From: Sesamum alatum
Taxonomy: Eukaryota > Streptophyta > Magnoliopsida > Lamiales > Pedaliaceae
DNA length: 64,000 bases
Assembly (NCBI GenBank): GCA_034509735.1
Contig: JACGWO010000010.1
Location: 1,302,001 to 1,366,000, forward strand
Direction of reading: 5' to 3'
The position numbers and the translations under genes are program-made. Of the stretch, positions 12,491 to 23,265 are shown in pieces. Each line of letters opens with the position of its first letter. Positions within the stretch are counted from its first letter, which is position 1. The notes under the pieces were generated by a model. That model saw nothing but the letters and a program-made list of their open reading frames with translations. It did no database searches and was not told the DNA's origin.

Positions 12491-12792
12491 ATAATTATAC
12501 GAAATAATTACATCCCCAGCCCCTAATCTATAATTTATTTTCACAATCATCATTGTTTTTAAAAAAATTATATATATATCCACAAAAAACGTCAATATAA
12601 TTTACACAAATCATCCCTGCTTTTTTTATAATTACTCATACACTCCCAGGAAACGCCAACATCATTACACAAACTATCACTGTCTTTTGGCTGTCAAGAG
12701 TAGTTTTCATAATTACATAAAAAATACGAATGATTTGTGTAAATATATTATATATAGATTAAGAAGTATAAATATAATTATTCCTAATTATA
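12491..12792. mobile_element. Short inverted-repeat element (MITE-like)
   Basis: The left end ggataattatacgaaataa and the complement of the right end ggaataattatatttatac are imperfect inverted repeats. Inner parts (cacaaatcatcc and gaatgatttgtg) also pair. A related element lies at about 13976-14254. I could not fix a target-site duplication. Confidence 0.4.
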
Positions 12793-13697
12793 ATTATCAA
12801 TGTATAAGAGTATAGTTGTAATTAGAATATGGGACCAAATTCAATAATTTTTTTGCACTGCCGTTAAGAAAGGTGTATTATTACATAGGCGTATTAATTT
12901 CATGTCCAATGATGCCATGCATGATCTGCAGGTCTGGTGGAGAGTAGGCGGGAAAATTAATAACCACAGAGACTATAATCATAAGGACAGGTAGAAAGAA
13001 ACATGTAATTTATTGTTAATTATGTGCTGCTCTTGCGATAATTTAATAATAATAGCCAATTGATGGACATACAAATATATTGAGTAATTTATAAGTGAAA
13101 ATTATTACCCAAAAGATTGTTGAGTTATTAATTATTTTGACTCTATGGCATGTACTCAAACTATGTTTTTACACTTTTGTTATTTTAAAAATTTGATACT
13201 AACTGTAGCAGTACGTAGTTTTTGTGCGCATAATTTTTTTAAAGTATAAATATAAAAAAAATAAAAAGCTTCTAATTTTAAATAAAATTATCCATCGCGC
13301 ACGATCTCCACGAATATAAATTCTTCTTAGTATAATACAAAAATTATATATATTCTTAAAATTTATCAACTAATCATTTTCATATTTCTTAAAAGTTAAA
13401 TTACTCTTAATTATTATTTTCTAAATACACTCCTCCATCCCCTCCATGCTCGCATGTGTTAGCTAGTTACAAAAATACTATGAAAGAACTTAGTATGTTT
13501 ATACGTACGTCACGAATCGACACACATAAAAGATAATGAACTTAGTATTTTTAGATGCACGTCATGAATTGACAATAGTGATTAATTACATAACAAATAT
13601 TCACAATATAATTTGATCATGCACGATTAAATTTAGTCAGAGTAGCAGTTGCAGTGCAAAACTACATTCTACACATGCGTACACGATGATGACAGAA

Positions 13698-13961
13698 TCT
13701 ACACCTTATTATTAAGGGAGAGCACCAATTGGTGTCTCTCAATTTTTGGTCTGTAATTTTAATATTTAATTTAATTTATTAACTTTTCACTCTCCTATTA
13801 TCTTGGTAGTTATTTTTTTATGTTATTTTCATACATCTTTTTTCGCTCTATAATATTATATTATTATCATTACTTTATATATATTATTAAATAATAATTA
13901 TTTCATTTTAAGTAATCTTAAAAAATTATGCACACACGTAGAGTGTGCACAATATTACTAA
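13698..13961 (+). mobile_element. Helitron-like element
   Basis: Starts A|TCTACACCTTATTATTAAGG. Ends with a clear hairpin (GCACAC, loop, GTGTGC at about 13930-13948), then acaatatta and CTAA|T. Flanks are A and T as expected for Helitrons. A near-identical motif, agggagagcaccaattggtg, close to its left end is shared in form with the elements at 29975 and 30261. It is only 264 bp and has no coding capacity. Confidence 0.65.
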
Positions 13962-13975
13962 TACAAATTAATAAT

Positions 13976-14254
13976 GGATAATCATGTTTACACCTCATGA
14001 CCGTGCGGTCTATTTATAGAAATCACCCCCATCTTTTGCTTAATTATAGAAATCACCCTAGACAACAAAAAAACATGGTAAGTCCATGTTATGATGTTGA
14101 TGTTTTTTTAACGTGTACGTGCAATTTTTAGAAATCATGGATGATTTGTGTACATAATATTGACATTTCTAATTAGTATATATGTAATTATTCAAAATGC
14201 GAGTATAATTTATATAAACAGACGATAAATTAAAAAGTATAAATATAATTATCT
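13976..14254. mobile_element. Short inverted-repeat element (MITE-like)
   Basis: The left end ggataatcatgtttacacct resembles the complement of the right end, gagataattatatttatact. The interior holds a paired tract around gatgatttgtg, as in the element at 12491. The pair looks like one family. The boundary is approximate and no target-site duplication was confirmed. Confidence 0.35.
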
Positions 14255-15898
14255 CAAACAATAATACTAATAATAAAAGACTGAAAATTGTTTAGTAGTA
14301 AAGTAAAGAAATTAGGTTGAGACTAATAGGTGTTAGCAAAAAGATGTGACGGTTGATGATAGAGACTGTGGTTTGTCTACATGTGCAAGACAAGACAAAG
14401 ACTTGAAGGCCACAAGGTTTGAATCATATTTCCTAATATTAACACTAAATTACTACATCATGAGATGAGACAAAAACGAGTGTTAATTTCCACTTTCAAC
14501 AGCTTCTTTATCCCCTAGTTTAAAGTGCTTCACGTGAACCCTTGTTCCCGTGAAACATTATACTACTCCCATTTTCTTTCCTTTTCTACCTACAAATTAT
14601 GTTATAATTTTTAATTAAATAAATAGCTTTTTGATTATCTTCACTTTATACAAATATTGAAAATTTTATTATTTATTTAAAACACATAGTTTAATTACAT
14701 CGTAATCAATTATTATAACCTATAAATTCTATGACTCAAAATTAATCGTATATAAATTAACTACATCATACGATGAAGAGAATGGGATATGCGCTCATCT
14801 TTTAATGAGTTTTTGGTTAAAAAATTCCTTCGTGGAATACTGGGTTCAATTGAATAATAATTTTAAAGATAAATTAAATAGTTATGATACCAATGGCCCA
14901 TTTTTTATTTTCAAAGATATATACATATCAACTAAAATATTACAAAATTGATATTTTAAATCATAGAGATTTTTGCACGAATATACATAGACTTTTAATA
15001 GCTTCTTCAATTCCCCATAATGGCTTCACGCTTCTTGCATCGAACTTATCCTCTTTCACTCACGAAAAGATTACCGATCCACAAAATTTTGTTTCAGTGG
15101 TAAGAATTGGAATTCTAAAATTATTCGTAAGATCTTAAATTCGAATTCCACCTATAAATAGGTATTTGTCTACTTTAAAAAATATATAATTATTACTTTT
15201 AGATGTAATTTAGGAATAATTGACATATTTCATTAATTATTAATATTTAAAATATATTAAAAAAAAAGAGAGATTATTGTTGGTTGGAAGTTAGAAGTTG
15301 ACAGGTGGTCCACGTCTGTCCACCCACCACCCACTCCGCCGATTAATTTTTGACATTTACAGAGTACTGACCCGTGACCAACTAAACGTAATGTTTAAGA
15401 TTTACCCCTTCCAATCCTCTGCAGTAATTACTTTCCGGTTTGTTGTAATTACACCCCTCTATTAACCAGTCTCAAGAAACGGGTTTTATTACGGAATAGA
15501 ATAAAATGATTGTGTGAAGTGGAAGAAACAGTAGTGGGACTGAGGGAGGTGAAATTTGGAGCTTTTCTCTTCTTTTCTTCCCCAAAGCCTGACCACACGT
15601 GATCAAAGGTAACTGTGCATATATATGTAGAAAGAGAATACACGCACAAATACACGTTAGTGTGTGTATAGTTTTTCTTTTTCAGTTTTTGTTTTTTTGG
15701 GCGATAAACATGGTCGGATATGATTGATCTGTCCTCGCCTCTCTCTTTCTATCTACTTACCTGGCTTTCATTTTATCTTTTTGTTGCACTGCAATCATGC
15801 ATATAAACCAGACAAGCAACACTGTCCCCACTCCTTCCTCGCCCTGCAATTGCATGGTTTCACACTTCTTGCTCCAGCTGTATGATCTTTTGGCTCCT
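14255..15898. promoter_or_regulatory. Upstream region of the subtilase gene
   Basis: The distal part is AT-rich without genes. From about 15290 the composition becomes mixed. The proximal 300 bp contain tct/ctc-rich stretches and an acacgtgatc motif (about 15594-15603), an ACGT core of the kind bound by bZIP or bHLH factors. That reading is inference from sequence only. Confidence 0.35.
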
Positions 15899-15907
15899 GC
15901 TATATAG
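15899..15907 (+). promoter_or_regulatory. TATA box of the subtilase gene
   Basis: The sequence ctatatag lies about 60 bp upstream of the subtilase start codon, in a C/T-rich context. That distance fits a short 5' UTR beginning near 15930. No other TATA-like motif is as close. Confidence 0.5.
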
Positions 15908-15961
15908 AACTGTACCCTTCAGAGACTTTCTTCCCCCCACAATCTTAGGTGAACCCTGAAA

Positions 15962-18268
15962 ATGGAGAAACATACCATGATTCCCTTATCTTCAGTGGTT
16001 AGAGTTGTGTTGTTCTTGGCCCTCTGTCAGTTGTCGTTGGCGGAGAAGAGAACTTACATTGTTCACATGGCGAAATCCGAAATGCCAGTTATGTTTGAAG
16101 ACCACACTCATTGGTATGACTCTTCGCTCAAATCGGTGTCGGATTCGGCGGAGATGCTGTATACGTACAACAACGTGATTCATGGGTTCTCGACCCGACT
16201 CACGCCGGAGGAAGCCCAGGCGATGGAGACGCGGCCAGGGATTCTCTCCGTTTTGCCCGAGTTGAGATACGAGCTCCACACGACTCGGACCCCTTCGTTT
16301 TTGGGTCTGGACCAGAACGCGGCGATGTTCCCGGAATCTGACTCGGCGAGTGAAGTGATTGTCGGAGTTTTGGACACCGGTGTGTGGCCCGAAAGCCCGA
16401 GCTTCGATGATACGGGGTTCGGGGCTGTCCCGAGTTCCTGGAAAGGGGAATGTGAGATTGGGACGAATTTCACTAAATCCAACTGTAATAGAAAGTTGGT
16501 CGGAGCCAGGTACTTTGCGAGAGGTTATGAAGCGACTCTCGGCCCAATTGACGAGAGCAAGGAATCAAGATCTCCGCGAGATGATGATGGTCATGGTACA
16601 CATACTTCATCCACAGCCGCTGGATCTGTTGTTTCCGGCGCTAGCTTATTCGGTTATGCGGCGGGGACGGCGCGTGGAATGGCCCCGCGAGCTAGGGTTG
16701 CTGTGTACAAAGTTTGCTGGATTGGCGGGTGTTTCAGCTCCGACATTTTGGCCGCCATGGATAAGGCCATCGACGACAACGTTAATGTACTGTCCTTGTC
16801 ACTGGGAGGCGGTATGTCAGATTACTACAGGGACAGCGTTGCTATTGGAGCTTTTGCTGCCATGGAGAAGGGGATACTGGTCTCTTGCTCGGCCGGCAAC
16901 GCGGGCCCCAGCGCCTACAGTTTGTCCAACGTTGCACCGTGGATAACCACCGTCGGCGCCGGGACCCTGGATCGTGACTTCCCGGCGTTCGTCAGCCTCG
17001 GAAACGGGAAAAACTTCTCCGGCGTTTCGCTGTACAGAGGTGATTCATTGCCTGGTAAATTGCTTCCCTTTGTATACGCTGGAAATGTAAGCAATGTTAC
17101 TAATGGTAATCTTTGCATGACGGGTACACTTATTCCGGAAAAGGTTAAGGGTAAAATCGTGCTGTGTGACCGTGGGGTAAATCCCAGAGTTCAAAAGGGC
17201 TCCGTCGTCAAAGCCGCCGGAGGAATAGGCATGGTTTTGACCAACACCGCGGCCAACGGGGAGGAGCTGGTGGCGGACGCTCACTTGCTTCCGGCCACGG
17301 CGGTTGGCCAGTCAACCGGCGACGCAATCAAGCAATATTTGTTTTCAGATTCCAAAGCAACGGCCACCGTTCTGTTTGAAGGGACGAAGGTGGGAATCGA
17401 ACCATCGCCGGTGGTAGCCGCGTTCAGCTCGCGCGGACCAAACTCTATCACCGCCGAGATACTGAAACCGGACCTGATAGCGCCAGGAGTGAACATCTTA
17501 GCCGGATGGTCCGGAGCCGTGGGCCCCACGGGCTTAGCCGAGGACAGTAGGCGCGTCGCCTTCAACATAATCTCTGGCACATCAATGTCCTGTCCCCACG
17601 TTAGCGGCTTGGCTGCTTTGCTTAAGGCCGCTCACCCAGACTGGAGCCCAGCGGCTATCCGCTCGGCTCTCATGACCACGGCTTACACAGCTTACAAGAA
17701 TGGCAAATTGATACAAGACGTATCAACTGGGAAGCCATCCACACCGTTCGATCACGGAGCGGGACACGTGGACCCCGTATCCGCCCTCAATCCAGGGCTG
17801 GTCTACGACTTGGGCGTAGACGATTATCTGAATTTCCTGTGCGCATTAAATTACACCTCTGCACAAATCAACAGCCTCGCAAGGAGGAATTTCAGCTGCG
17901 ACGCGACCAAAACCTACAGTGTAAATGACCTAAATTACCCTTCGTTCGCCGTTCCCCTCCAAGCTCAAATGGGTAGTACCGGCGGGAGTGGCAGTGGTAC
18001 CGGGTCCAGTGTGGTTAAACACACGAGAACACTCACCAACGTCGGACCACCTGGAACTTACAAGGTAACGACTTCATCGTCGAGTGATTCAGTCAAGATT
18101 TCAGTAGTTCCTGCGACTTTGACTTTCAGTCAAACGAACGAGAAGAAATCCTATACTGTGACGTTCACCGCACCCTCAATGCCATCGAATACAAATGAGT
18201 TTGCGAGAATTGAGTGGTCCGACGGGAAGCACGTTGTGGGGAGTCCAGTGGCAATTAGTTGGACATAG
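15962..18268 (+). CDS. SBT1.7: Subtilisin-like serine protease, SBT1.7 (ARA12) type
   Basis: A single uninterrupted frame of 768 codons. A signal peptide spans about residues 1-27 (hydrophobic core VVLFLALCQLSLA). An I9 inhibitor prodomain follows to about residue 106, with maturation expected at LH|TTRTPSFLGL. The catalytic tetrad is complete: Asp138 (VLDTGVWPE), His211 (DDDGHGTHTSS), Asn313 (SCSAGNAGP) and Ser541 (SGTSMSCPHVSG). A PA domain is inserted between Asn and Ser (about 345-470), and a fibronectin III-like domain leads to the C-terminal AISWT. It is a secreted apoplastic protease. The Arabidopsis counterpart, also intronless, acts in seed-coat mucilage release through pectin methylesterase control. 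Length and motifs match SBT1.7 closely; paralogues of the SBT1 group remain possible. A second in-frame Met at codon 6 could also serve as start. No break is visible. Confidence 0.95.
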   Translation: MEKHTMIPLSSVVRVVLFLALCQLSLAEKRTYIVHMAKSEMPVMFEDHTHWYDSSLKSVSDSAEMLYTYNNVIHGFSTRLTPEEAQAMETRPGILSVLPELRYELHTTRTPSFLGLDQNAAMFPESDSASEVIVGVLDTGVWPESPSFDDTGFGAVPSSWKGECEIGTNFTKSNCNRKLVGARYFARGYEATLGPIDESKESRSPRDDDGHGTHTSSTAAGSVVSGASLFGYAAGTARGMAPRARVAVYKVCWIGGCFSSDILAAMDKAIDDNVNVLSLSLGGGMSDYYRDSVAIGAFAAMEKGILVSCSAGNAGPSAYSLSNVAPWITTVGAGTLDRDFPAFVSLGNGKNFSGVSLYRGDSLPGKLLPFVYAGNVSNVTNGNLCMTGTLIPEKVKGKIVLCDRGVNPRVQKGSVVKAAGGIGMVLTNTAANGEELVADAHLLPATAVGQSTGDAIKQYLFSDSKATATVLFEGTKVGIEPSPVVAAFSSRGPNSITAEILKPDLIAPGVNILAGWSGAVGPTGLAEDSRRVAFNIISGTSMSCPHVSGLAALLKAAHPDWSPAAIRSALMTTAYTAYKNGKLIQDVSTGKPSTPFDHGAGHVDPVSALNPGLVYDLGVDDYLNFLCALNYTSAQINSLARRNFSCDATKTYSVNDLNYPSFAVPLQAQMGSTGGSGSGTGSSVVKHTRTLTNVGPPGTYKVTTSSSSDSVKISVVPATLTFSQTNEKKSYTVTFTAPSMPSNTNEFARIEWSDGKHVVGSPVAISWT

Positions 18269-18285
18269 AGGGGCATTATGGGCAG

Positions 18286-18291
18286 AATAAA
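18286..18291 (+). terminator. Possible polyadenylation signal of the subtilase gene
   Basis: An AATAAA lies 18 bp after the stop codon. It is very close to the stop, so another, less canonical signal further on may be the main one. Confidence 0.3.
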
Positions 18292-18776
18292 TATGTAATG
18301 GAGCTCGCACAAAGGGTGCTGAGCTTTTGGTTGTTTTAGTTATTTATTTTAAAGTTATAATTAAGGTTAAATTCTTGTCTCTTGTTTGTTTGAGCAGCAC
18401 AGCAATTGAAAGAAGCAGGTGATGTTAACATTAATGTAGGAAGGATGGGGAAAATGTGAAATAGTGGGGAAGATGGTTTGTTGATCCGTGTACAGTTGTT
18501 GTCGCACTTGCCTAATGTAATGGGATTCTCAAATTATCAGACATGATTTAATTTCATTAACTCTGGTCTCTTGCCATGCTCGAAAAACATCAAGATTCTA
18601 AATATATTTATAGTGATATTTCGACAAGAATGTTATTTCATGTCATGTGACCGATGTTCCATCAATAATAGAAAAAGTGGTGATTGTTACAGCAAAAACC
18701 TTTCATTGTGTAAACGAATTAAGACAAAAATTGTCATGGAAGGTATACGAGCAGATTGAATTTTTTATTACAAATT

Positions 18777-18989
18777 TTATTTTATCTTCAACTCCATGAT
18801 CCTCGTAGGCACGGGAGAGTATTCAATATTCTTGCAAGTTGGAGTATGTGTGTTTTCCTTAGCAAATTCAATGTAATAAGAGTAGATTCTTTCTTTGACG
18901 AATGGTGGTAGATGGGGGAAAAGGGAAATTATTGAAGATAGAGAGATAGGGGCAAGCACATGGGGTTGTGGCCATGTTGCACGGGACAA
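18777..18989 (-). pseudogene. Possible short coding fragment, unassigned
   Basis: A minus-strand frame of about 70 codons reads like protein (FPHLPPFVKERIYSYYIEFA, then THTPTCKNIEYSPVP) and ends at a stop. It has no ATG near its start and a stop just upstream of codon 1. No splice acceptor is obvious. It may be a relic of a gene's last exon or chance. I do not recognise a family. Confidence 0.25.
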
Positions 18990-19746
18990 TGATGATTTTT
19001 ATGGTGCGCTTTTGTTAGTGCATGGAATACCACACCTTTACTACGTATAACATGTAAGATTCGTACACGTGGTGTTGGGTACGAGGTCGATAATTGAGCA
19101 ATGTTTTAGATATTTTGCTTGTGTATTACAGCTTATCATCGCTCAATTGCTAACATGTAATGGAGTCAACATACATCATTTAACTACATTTTTGTTTGTC
19201 AAACACATGATCATGATGATTATGATTCCATGATTTGAAAGCACCGTGCACCGCCATTGTCGTTCTTAGACCTATTGGTCTAATCTAATGTCATTTATTT
19301 TTGAAATGGGATCTAAATGGGTTCGATAAAAATAAAAATTCAGTAAGTTTTGAATAATCATTTTTTTCTTAATTTTGTCTACCTTTTTCCCTCCAAAATC
19401 TAATATCACATATTGGGCTTGTGTAATTTGTTTCATTTTGAACGTACCAATTTCATCAGAGTATCATAGCGTAAAGTTAATTTTACAAATTCATTTAAAA
19501 TATAAAGATATCTAGTAATTACAAGTTTTTTAATTATAAGTTTTATGCAAGGTCCATAACACATGTGGAAAAGTTACCAAAAAAAAAAAAGTTCTTAAAT
19601 AGGAAAATGACCAAACACTCTAAGATCTGTTAATTAGTATTTAGGATATTAGAAGATGTCATCATAAAATCTGGTTGCCCAATCTACGTATGATCAATGA
19701 CTACTTTTGGATTATGTCATTTGATGCGATTGGCCCAGACGACCCT

Positions 19747-19772
19747 ATAATATATATATATATATATATATA
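19747..19772. repeat. (TA)n microsatellite
   Basis: About twelve uninterrupted TA units in the spacer between the subtilase and LEA genes. Confidence 0.9.
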
Positions 19773-19882
19773 AAGATCATGTAAATGATTTTATTGCTTT
19801 AAATGCACTAATTTTTATCGTTGAATCGACCTTCATTGATTTAGATATTATAAAATTATTGTTCACACAAATTTTATGTGTG

Positions 19883-19885
<3 letters not shown>

Positions 19886-19918
<33 letters not shown>
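19886..19918. repeat. (AT)n microsatellite
   Basis: About sixteen uninterrupted AT units, roughly 115 bp from the first TA tract. Spacer DNA on both sides (18300-21700) is AT-rich and shows no gene. Confidence 0.9.
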
Positions 19919-19921
<3 letters not shown>

Positions 19922-21719
19922 AAATAATATGAACGAAATGAGATTTGTTAATCTAAAAGCAAAGTGGTTAAAATCTCTGTGAATTTAGGTGACCCATGAT
20001 TCTTCTCTACACATGTAGATCCAAGAGCTAATGCTTGTTCTTGAATCAGATGTGCAATTTCCTCCGGGCTAATGGAAGAAAATCACATGCTATCTTGAAA
20101 TATAGTACCAAGATCTTGAAGTTGCAAAGTTTCGTCGTGGCAAAAAATTTATGAACATGCTCTTGCTATAAATTTTGTTGTGTTGTATGTAATAACCTAT
20201 TGTGAGATGAAGTTTTTATAGTTATTAGTAGGGTTAGATAGTTTGGGCTCATTTTCTTTGAGCTTATAAACACGAGTTTGGATATAGATCACTCTCCTGA
20301 CGAGCTATATTTAAACATGTATCTTGTTTAATTTTACTAATTCAATATAAAAAAAATAAATTTATATTTATTTTGAATTGACTCGTAAATATATAAAGCC
20401 GAAATTTTATAAGAGATTGTAAATTTTGTTACACGAATGGAAAGATATCATTCTCGTAGCAAGTTGGACCTCATTGCTTAGGTTATTTTTGGACCTGATA
20501 TGAAGCCCACTTAAACAGTGGATGACTCACTACAGACTTCAAATGTAAATTTAACATAGTGGGGGCTGTTCTCAAACCCGGAAATACATTATTTGGATAT
20601 TTTATCAATTTCAAATTGTATATTAACTTATTTTGATTATGAACTTAATTGGCTAGTTTGTTACTATAAATGGATTAGACAATAATTTTTGTGAAGCAAA
20701 ATTAAGTAATGATATTTATTTTTTCGTAAGATAAATAAATATATTGCATAACTAATTATAGTATTTAAATTTGGTGCGTCTTTTGTGATTTTCTTATTCT
20801 ACTTGGACACAAATACAAGTATTTTGTGGGCTTCAACCTAAAATTCTAGTACTACCTAAGTATTTATTTATTAGAAAAGTGCATCAATATATTTTTATTA
20901 AATATTTATTTTGGAGTTAGGAATATCGTATCATCAACAAATAAAAGAATAATGTACTTCTTACTGTACAAATAAAAGGAATAATGTAGTTCAAAAAAAA
21001 TAATGTACTTCTTACTTTTTTTCCTTTTTGACGGGGGAAGGGGGGAAGAAAACATTTTTTTTTCAATATAAGACGATTATTTATATAATTATATCAAAAA
21101 TAAATTATTAATTTATTATATATATAAATAAATTAATTACGATAGATAATGAAATAACAACACTTATGCTAATATAAAATAAGACAAAATTCCACACTAT
21201 AACATTTAAAATATCATACTTATATACTTATTTTACACATTATTTTCGTTTTTTATATAAAAAAAATGAATAATACACCATCGCTTCATGTATTCTTTCT
21301 CGTTATGCCCTTTATTCATCATATTGCCCTAGGAGGTTGGAGTTTATGTTTAGGAAAATGATTTTCTAATCAAAAACTATAGTCAACATTAGTGTTATAT
21401 TCGGATGAAATGATTTAAATAAGAAAAAAAGATTCGGTAAAATAATTTTAAATAACTTTGTATTAAAAAGAATTATAATAATTTCATAAAATATAGTTCA
21501 AAGCAGAAGTTCAAGAATCTAAAAATCATTTGTAATTGCCATGTAAATAGCTAGCCCAAACAAGATCAATGAATGTGTTATAATGTATCTGAAACTTCTA
21601 ATTTCAAATCATTTAAATAAAAAAAAATCCTAAAATCAGTCCAAGAAGCATACTCAAACCGAAAACTTAGGTGTAAGAATTGGCAAAAATGAAAAAAAAA
21701 AAAAAGGAATTGAATTAGG

Positions 21720-22153
21720 AAAAATGAATATCAATCCATTCTTGAACTTAAATGAAGTGCATAAATGTATTTTTATAACGCAATGAATTAGATTAGCTCC
21801 GATCTCACCGTGAAGGCATATATTAGTATTGTTTAAAATAAATAGTTGTAGTGAATAGTCATTTATCACAGTCATACAATAGTTATTGACTGTAGTGTGA
21901 ATAGCCATTCACCACGGTCATACAACGGTTATTGATTGTGGTCTTTGCGAGTGTAGTTAAAACATTTATCATAACTAAAAGACATGACAAAAACATTTGC
22001 TATGACTCATAACCATGGCAAAAAGAGCTTTCATAGTGCATAATTTAGAATTTTGCAATGATTTTTATTTAACCATGATTAATAATAATTATTTACCATG
22101 ATTTTAGTATGTAACCAATAAATTTGTAGCTAATAGTGAATTTTCTTCTAGTG
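21720..22153. mobile_element. CACTA-type transposon relic (one end)
   Basis: The right edge reads ttttcttctagtg (22141-22153). Its complement, CACTAGAAGAAAA, fits the CACTA terminal consensus (CACTASAAGAAAA). Inside are sub-terminal repeats of the usual type: two 46-bp direct units from 21851 and 21897 built on gtgaatag...tcatacaa, plus scattered accatg and atggt motifs. I found no matching left terminus, so the left limit is approximate and the copy is probably truncated. No transposase frame is visible. Confidence 0.5.
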
Positions 22154-22388
22154 TAAGTAGGAAGTTTTATTTTAATAAACGTTTCTTTCAAACTTTCAAG
22201 AGTAAAGTGACCTTGGAGAATAGTAAATATCTTTTTTCTTTTTCTTTTTATTTAAAATTGAGTTAAATGAATTCAGACTGTATTACTACTATAACTAGAG
22301 TTCACAATAAAATCAACCATGGATTGATTGCATAACAAGAAGTGTACAACTATTACATCATAAATGTATTTAATTTAAATTTGACCTG

Positions 22389-22660
22389 TCAATGAGGTCT
22401 AAGCTTAATTGGCGAAGTTGAGGTCCCATGATCCTAAAAGTCATGAGTTTGAATTCTCTGCATGGGATGATTTGTTTCTATTGTATAGTAGGTTTATTTG
22501 TTGCTATAATAACAAGATGTTAGTTTCTGTAATATTGTCGACTTGATTGTTGTATTTGTCTCTGTCTAATATTGATACTGATAGGACTGATTGTAATTGT
22601 TTTATCTCAATTGATAAAAATTCATTGCTTCCAACTCAAAAAAAAAAAAAAAAAAAACCT
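22389..22660 (+). mobile_element. tRNA-derived SINE
   Basis: The head has a box A-like tract (taagcttaattgg at about 22400) and a box B-like tract (agtttgaattct at about 22445) about 40 bp apart, as in Pol III promoters of tRNA-derived SINEs. The body is about 200 bp and ends in an 18-base A tail. A second, 5'-truncated copy at 62911-63149 shares the head's 3' part, the body and the tail. The repetition plus the A tail make a SINE the best reading. Confidence 0.75.
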
Positions 22661-22788
22661 GAATCAGTCAGAATTAGAATTTCCCGTGTATAAAAATAGA
22701 CAAAAATAATCTTAAGAGTAAATTTGAATGGTAATGCGGGGTATAGCCTCCATTTTCTCATTTGTCGACATCTCAAGAGACCAAAACA

Positions 22789-22827
22789 CACGTGGTACCA
22801 TTACCAAGTGGTTAAAACCTTATAAAT
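22789..22827 (+). promoter_or_regulatory. ABRE/G-box and TATA box of the LEA gene
   Basis: CACGTGG (22789-22795) is an ABRE/G-box core. It lies 26 bp before a TATAAAT box (22821-22827), which is 65 bp before the start codon. This arrangement fits abscisic acid or drought control, common for LEA genes. Confidence 0.55.
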
Positions 22828-22891
22828 CGAACATTCTAAGTACCGATCCATAACCAATTGATCAAAGATTGTATAGTAGAAAGGAAAAGAG

Positions 22892-23125
22892 ATGGAGAGA
22901 AGAGATGAGAATGATCAAATGAAGGAGAATTTATTAGGAGGGCTGCCCGTGGATACAAGTCCCTACACTCAGTACAAGGATTTGGAGGATTACAAGACAC
23001 AAGGCTATGGCACGCAGGGCCACCTCCAACCCCAACCTGCCCGTGGTGCCGCCAGCTCCACCGACGCCCCCACCGTGGCCGGTGCTGGCCACGCCGCCAC
23101 TTCCCAGTCGCAGCTCTCCCGTTGA
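22892..23125 (+). CDS. Small LEA protein, LEA_6 (LEA18) family
   Basis: A 77-residue, highly hydrophilic, single-exon protein. Its core YTQYKDLEDYKTQGYGTQGH (about residues 25-44) followed by QPQPARGAASSTDAPT is the signature of the LEA_6/PvLEA18 family. These small intrinsically disordered proteins accumulate in dry seeds and under water deficit and are thought to protect cell components. There is no signal peptide or membrane segment, so it should be cytosolic or nuclear. The ABRE and TATA box upstream support stress and seed control. It looks intact; length is normal for the family. Confidence 0.9.
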   Translation: MERRDENDQMKENLLGGLPVDTSPYTQYKDLEDYKTQGYGTQGHLQPQPARGAASSTDAPTVAGAGHAATSQSQLSR

Positions 23126-23259
23126 TGCCATCATTAGTTTGTTTGCATTGCGATCACGTATTGTTGAATTTGTGTGATTGTTGTGAGGATTGATCTGAAT
23201 AGTTAATTATACTGTGTTTCGATAGATGAATTTGGTGTAAAGAATACTGTATCTGTATC

Positions 23260-23265
23260 AATAAA
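23260..23265 (+). terminator. Polyadenylation signal of the LEA gene
   Basis: An AATAAA about 135 bp after the LEA stop codon, at a typical plant 3' UTR distance. Confidence 0.45.

Noticed and set aside
16359..16946. 195-codon frame inside the subtilase gene
   Set aside because: Shadow of the GC-rich subtilase coding frame; composition is Arg/Pro-rich noise.
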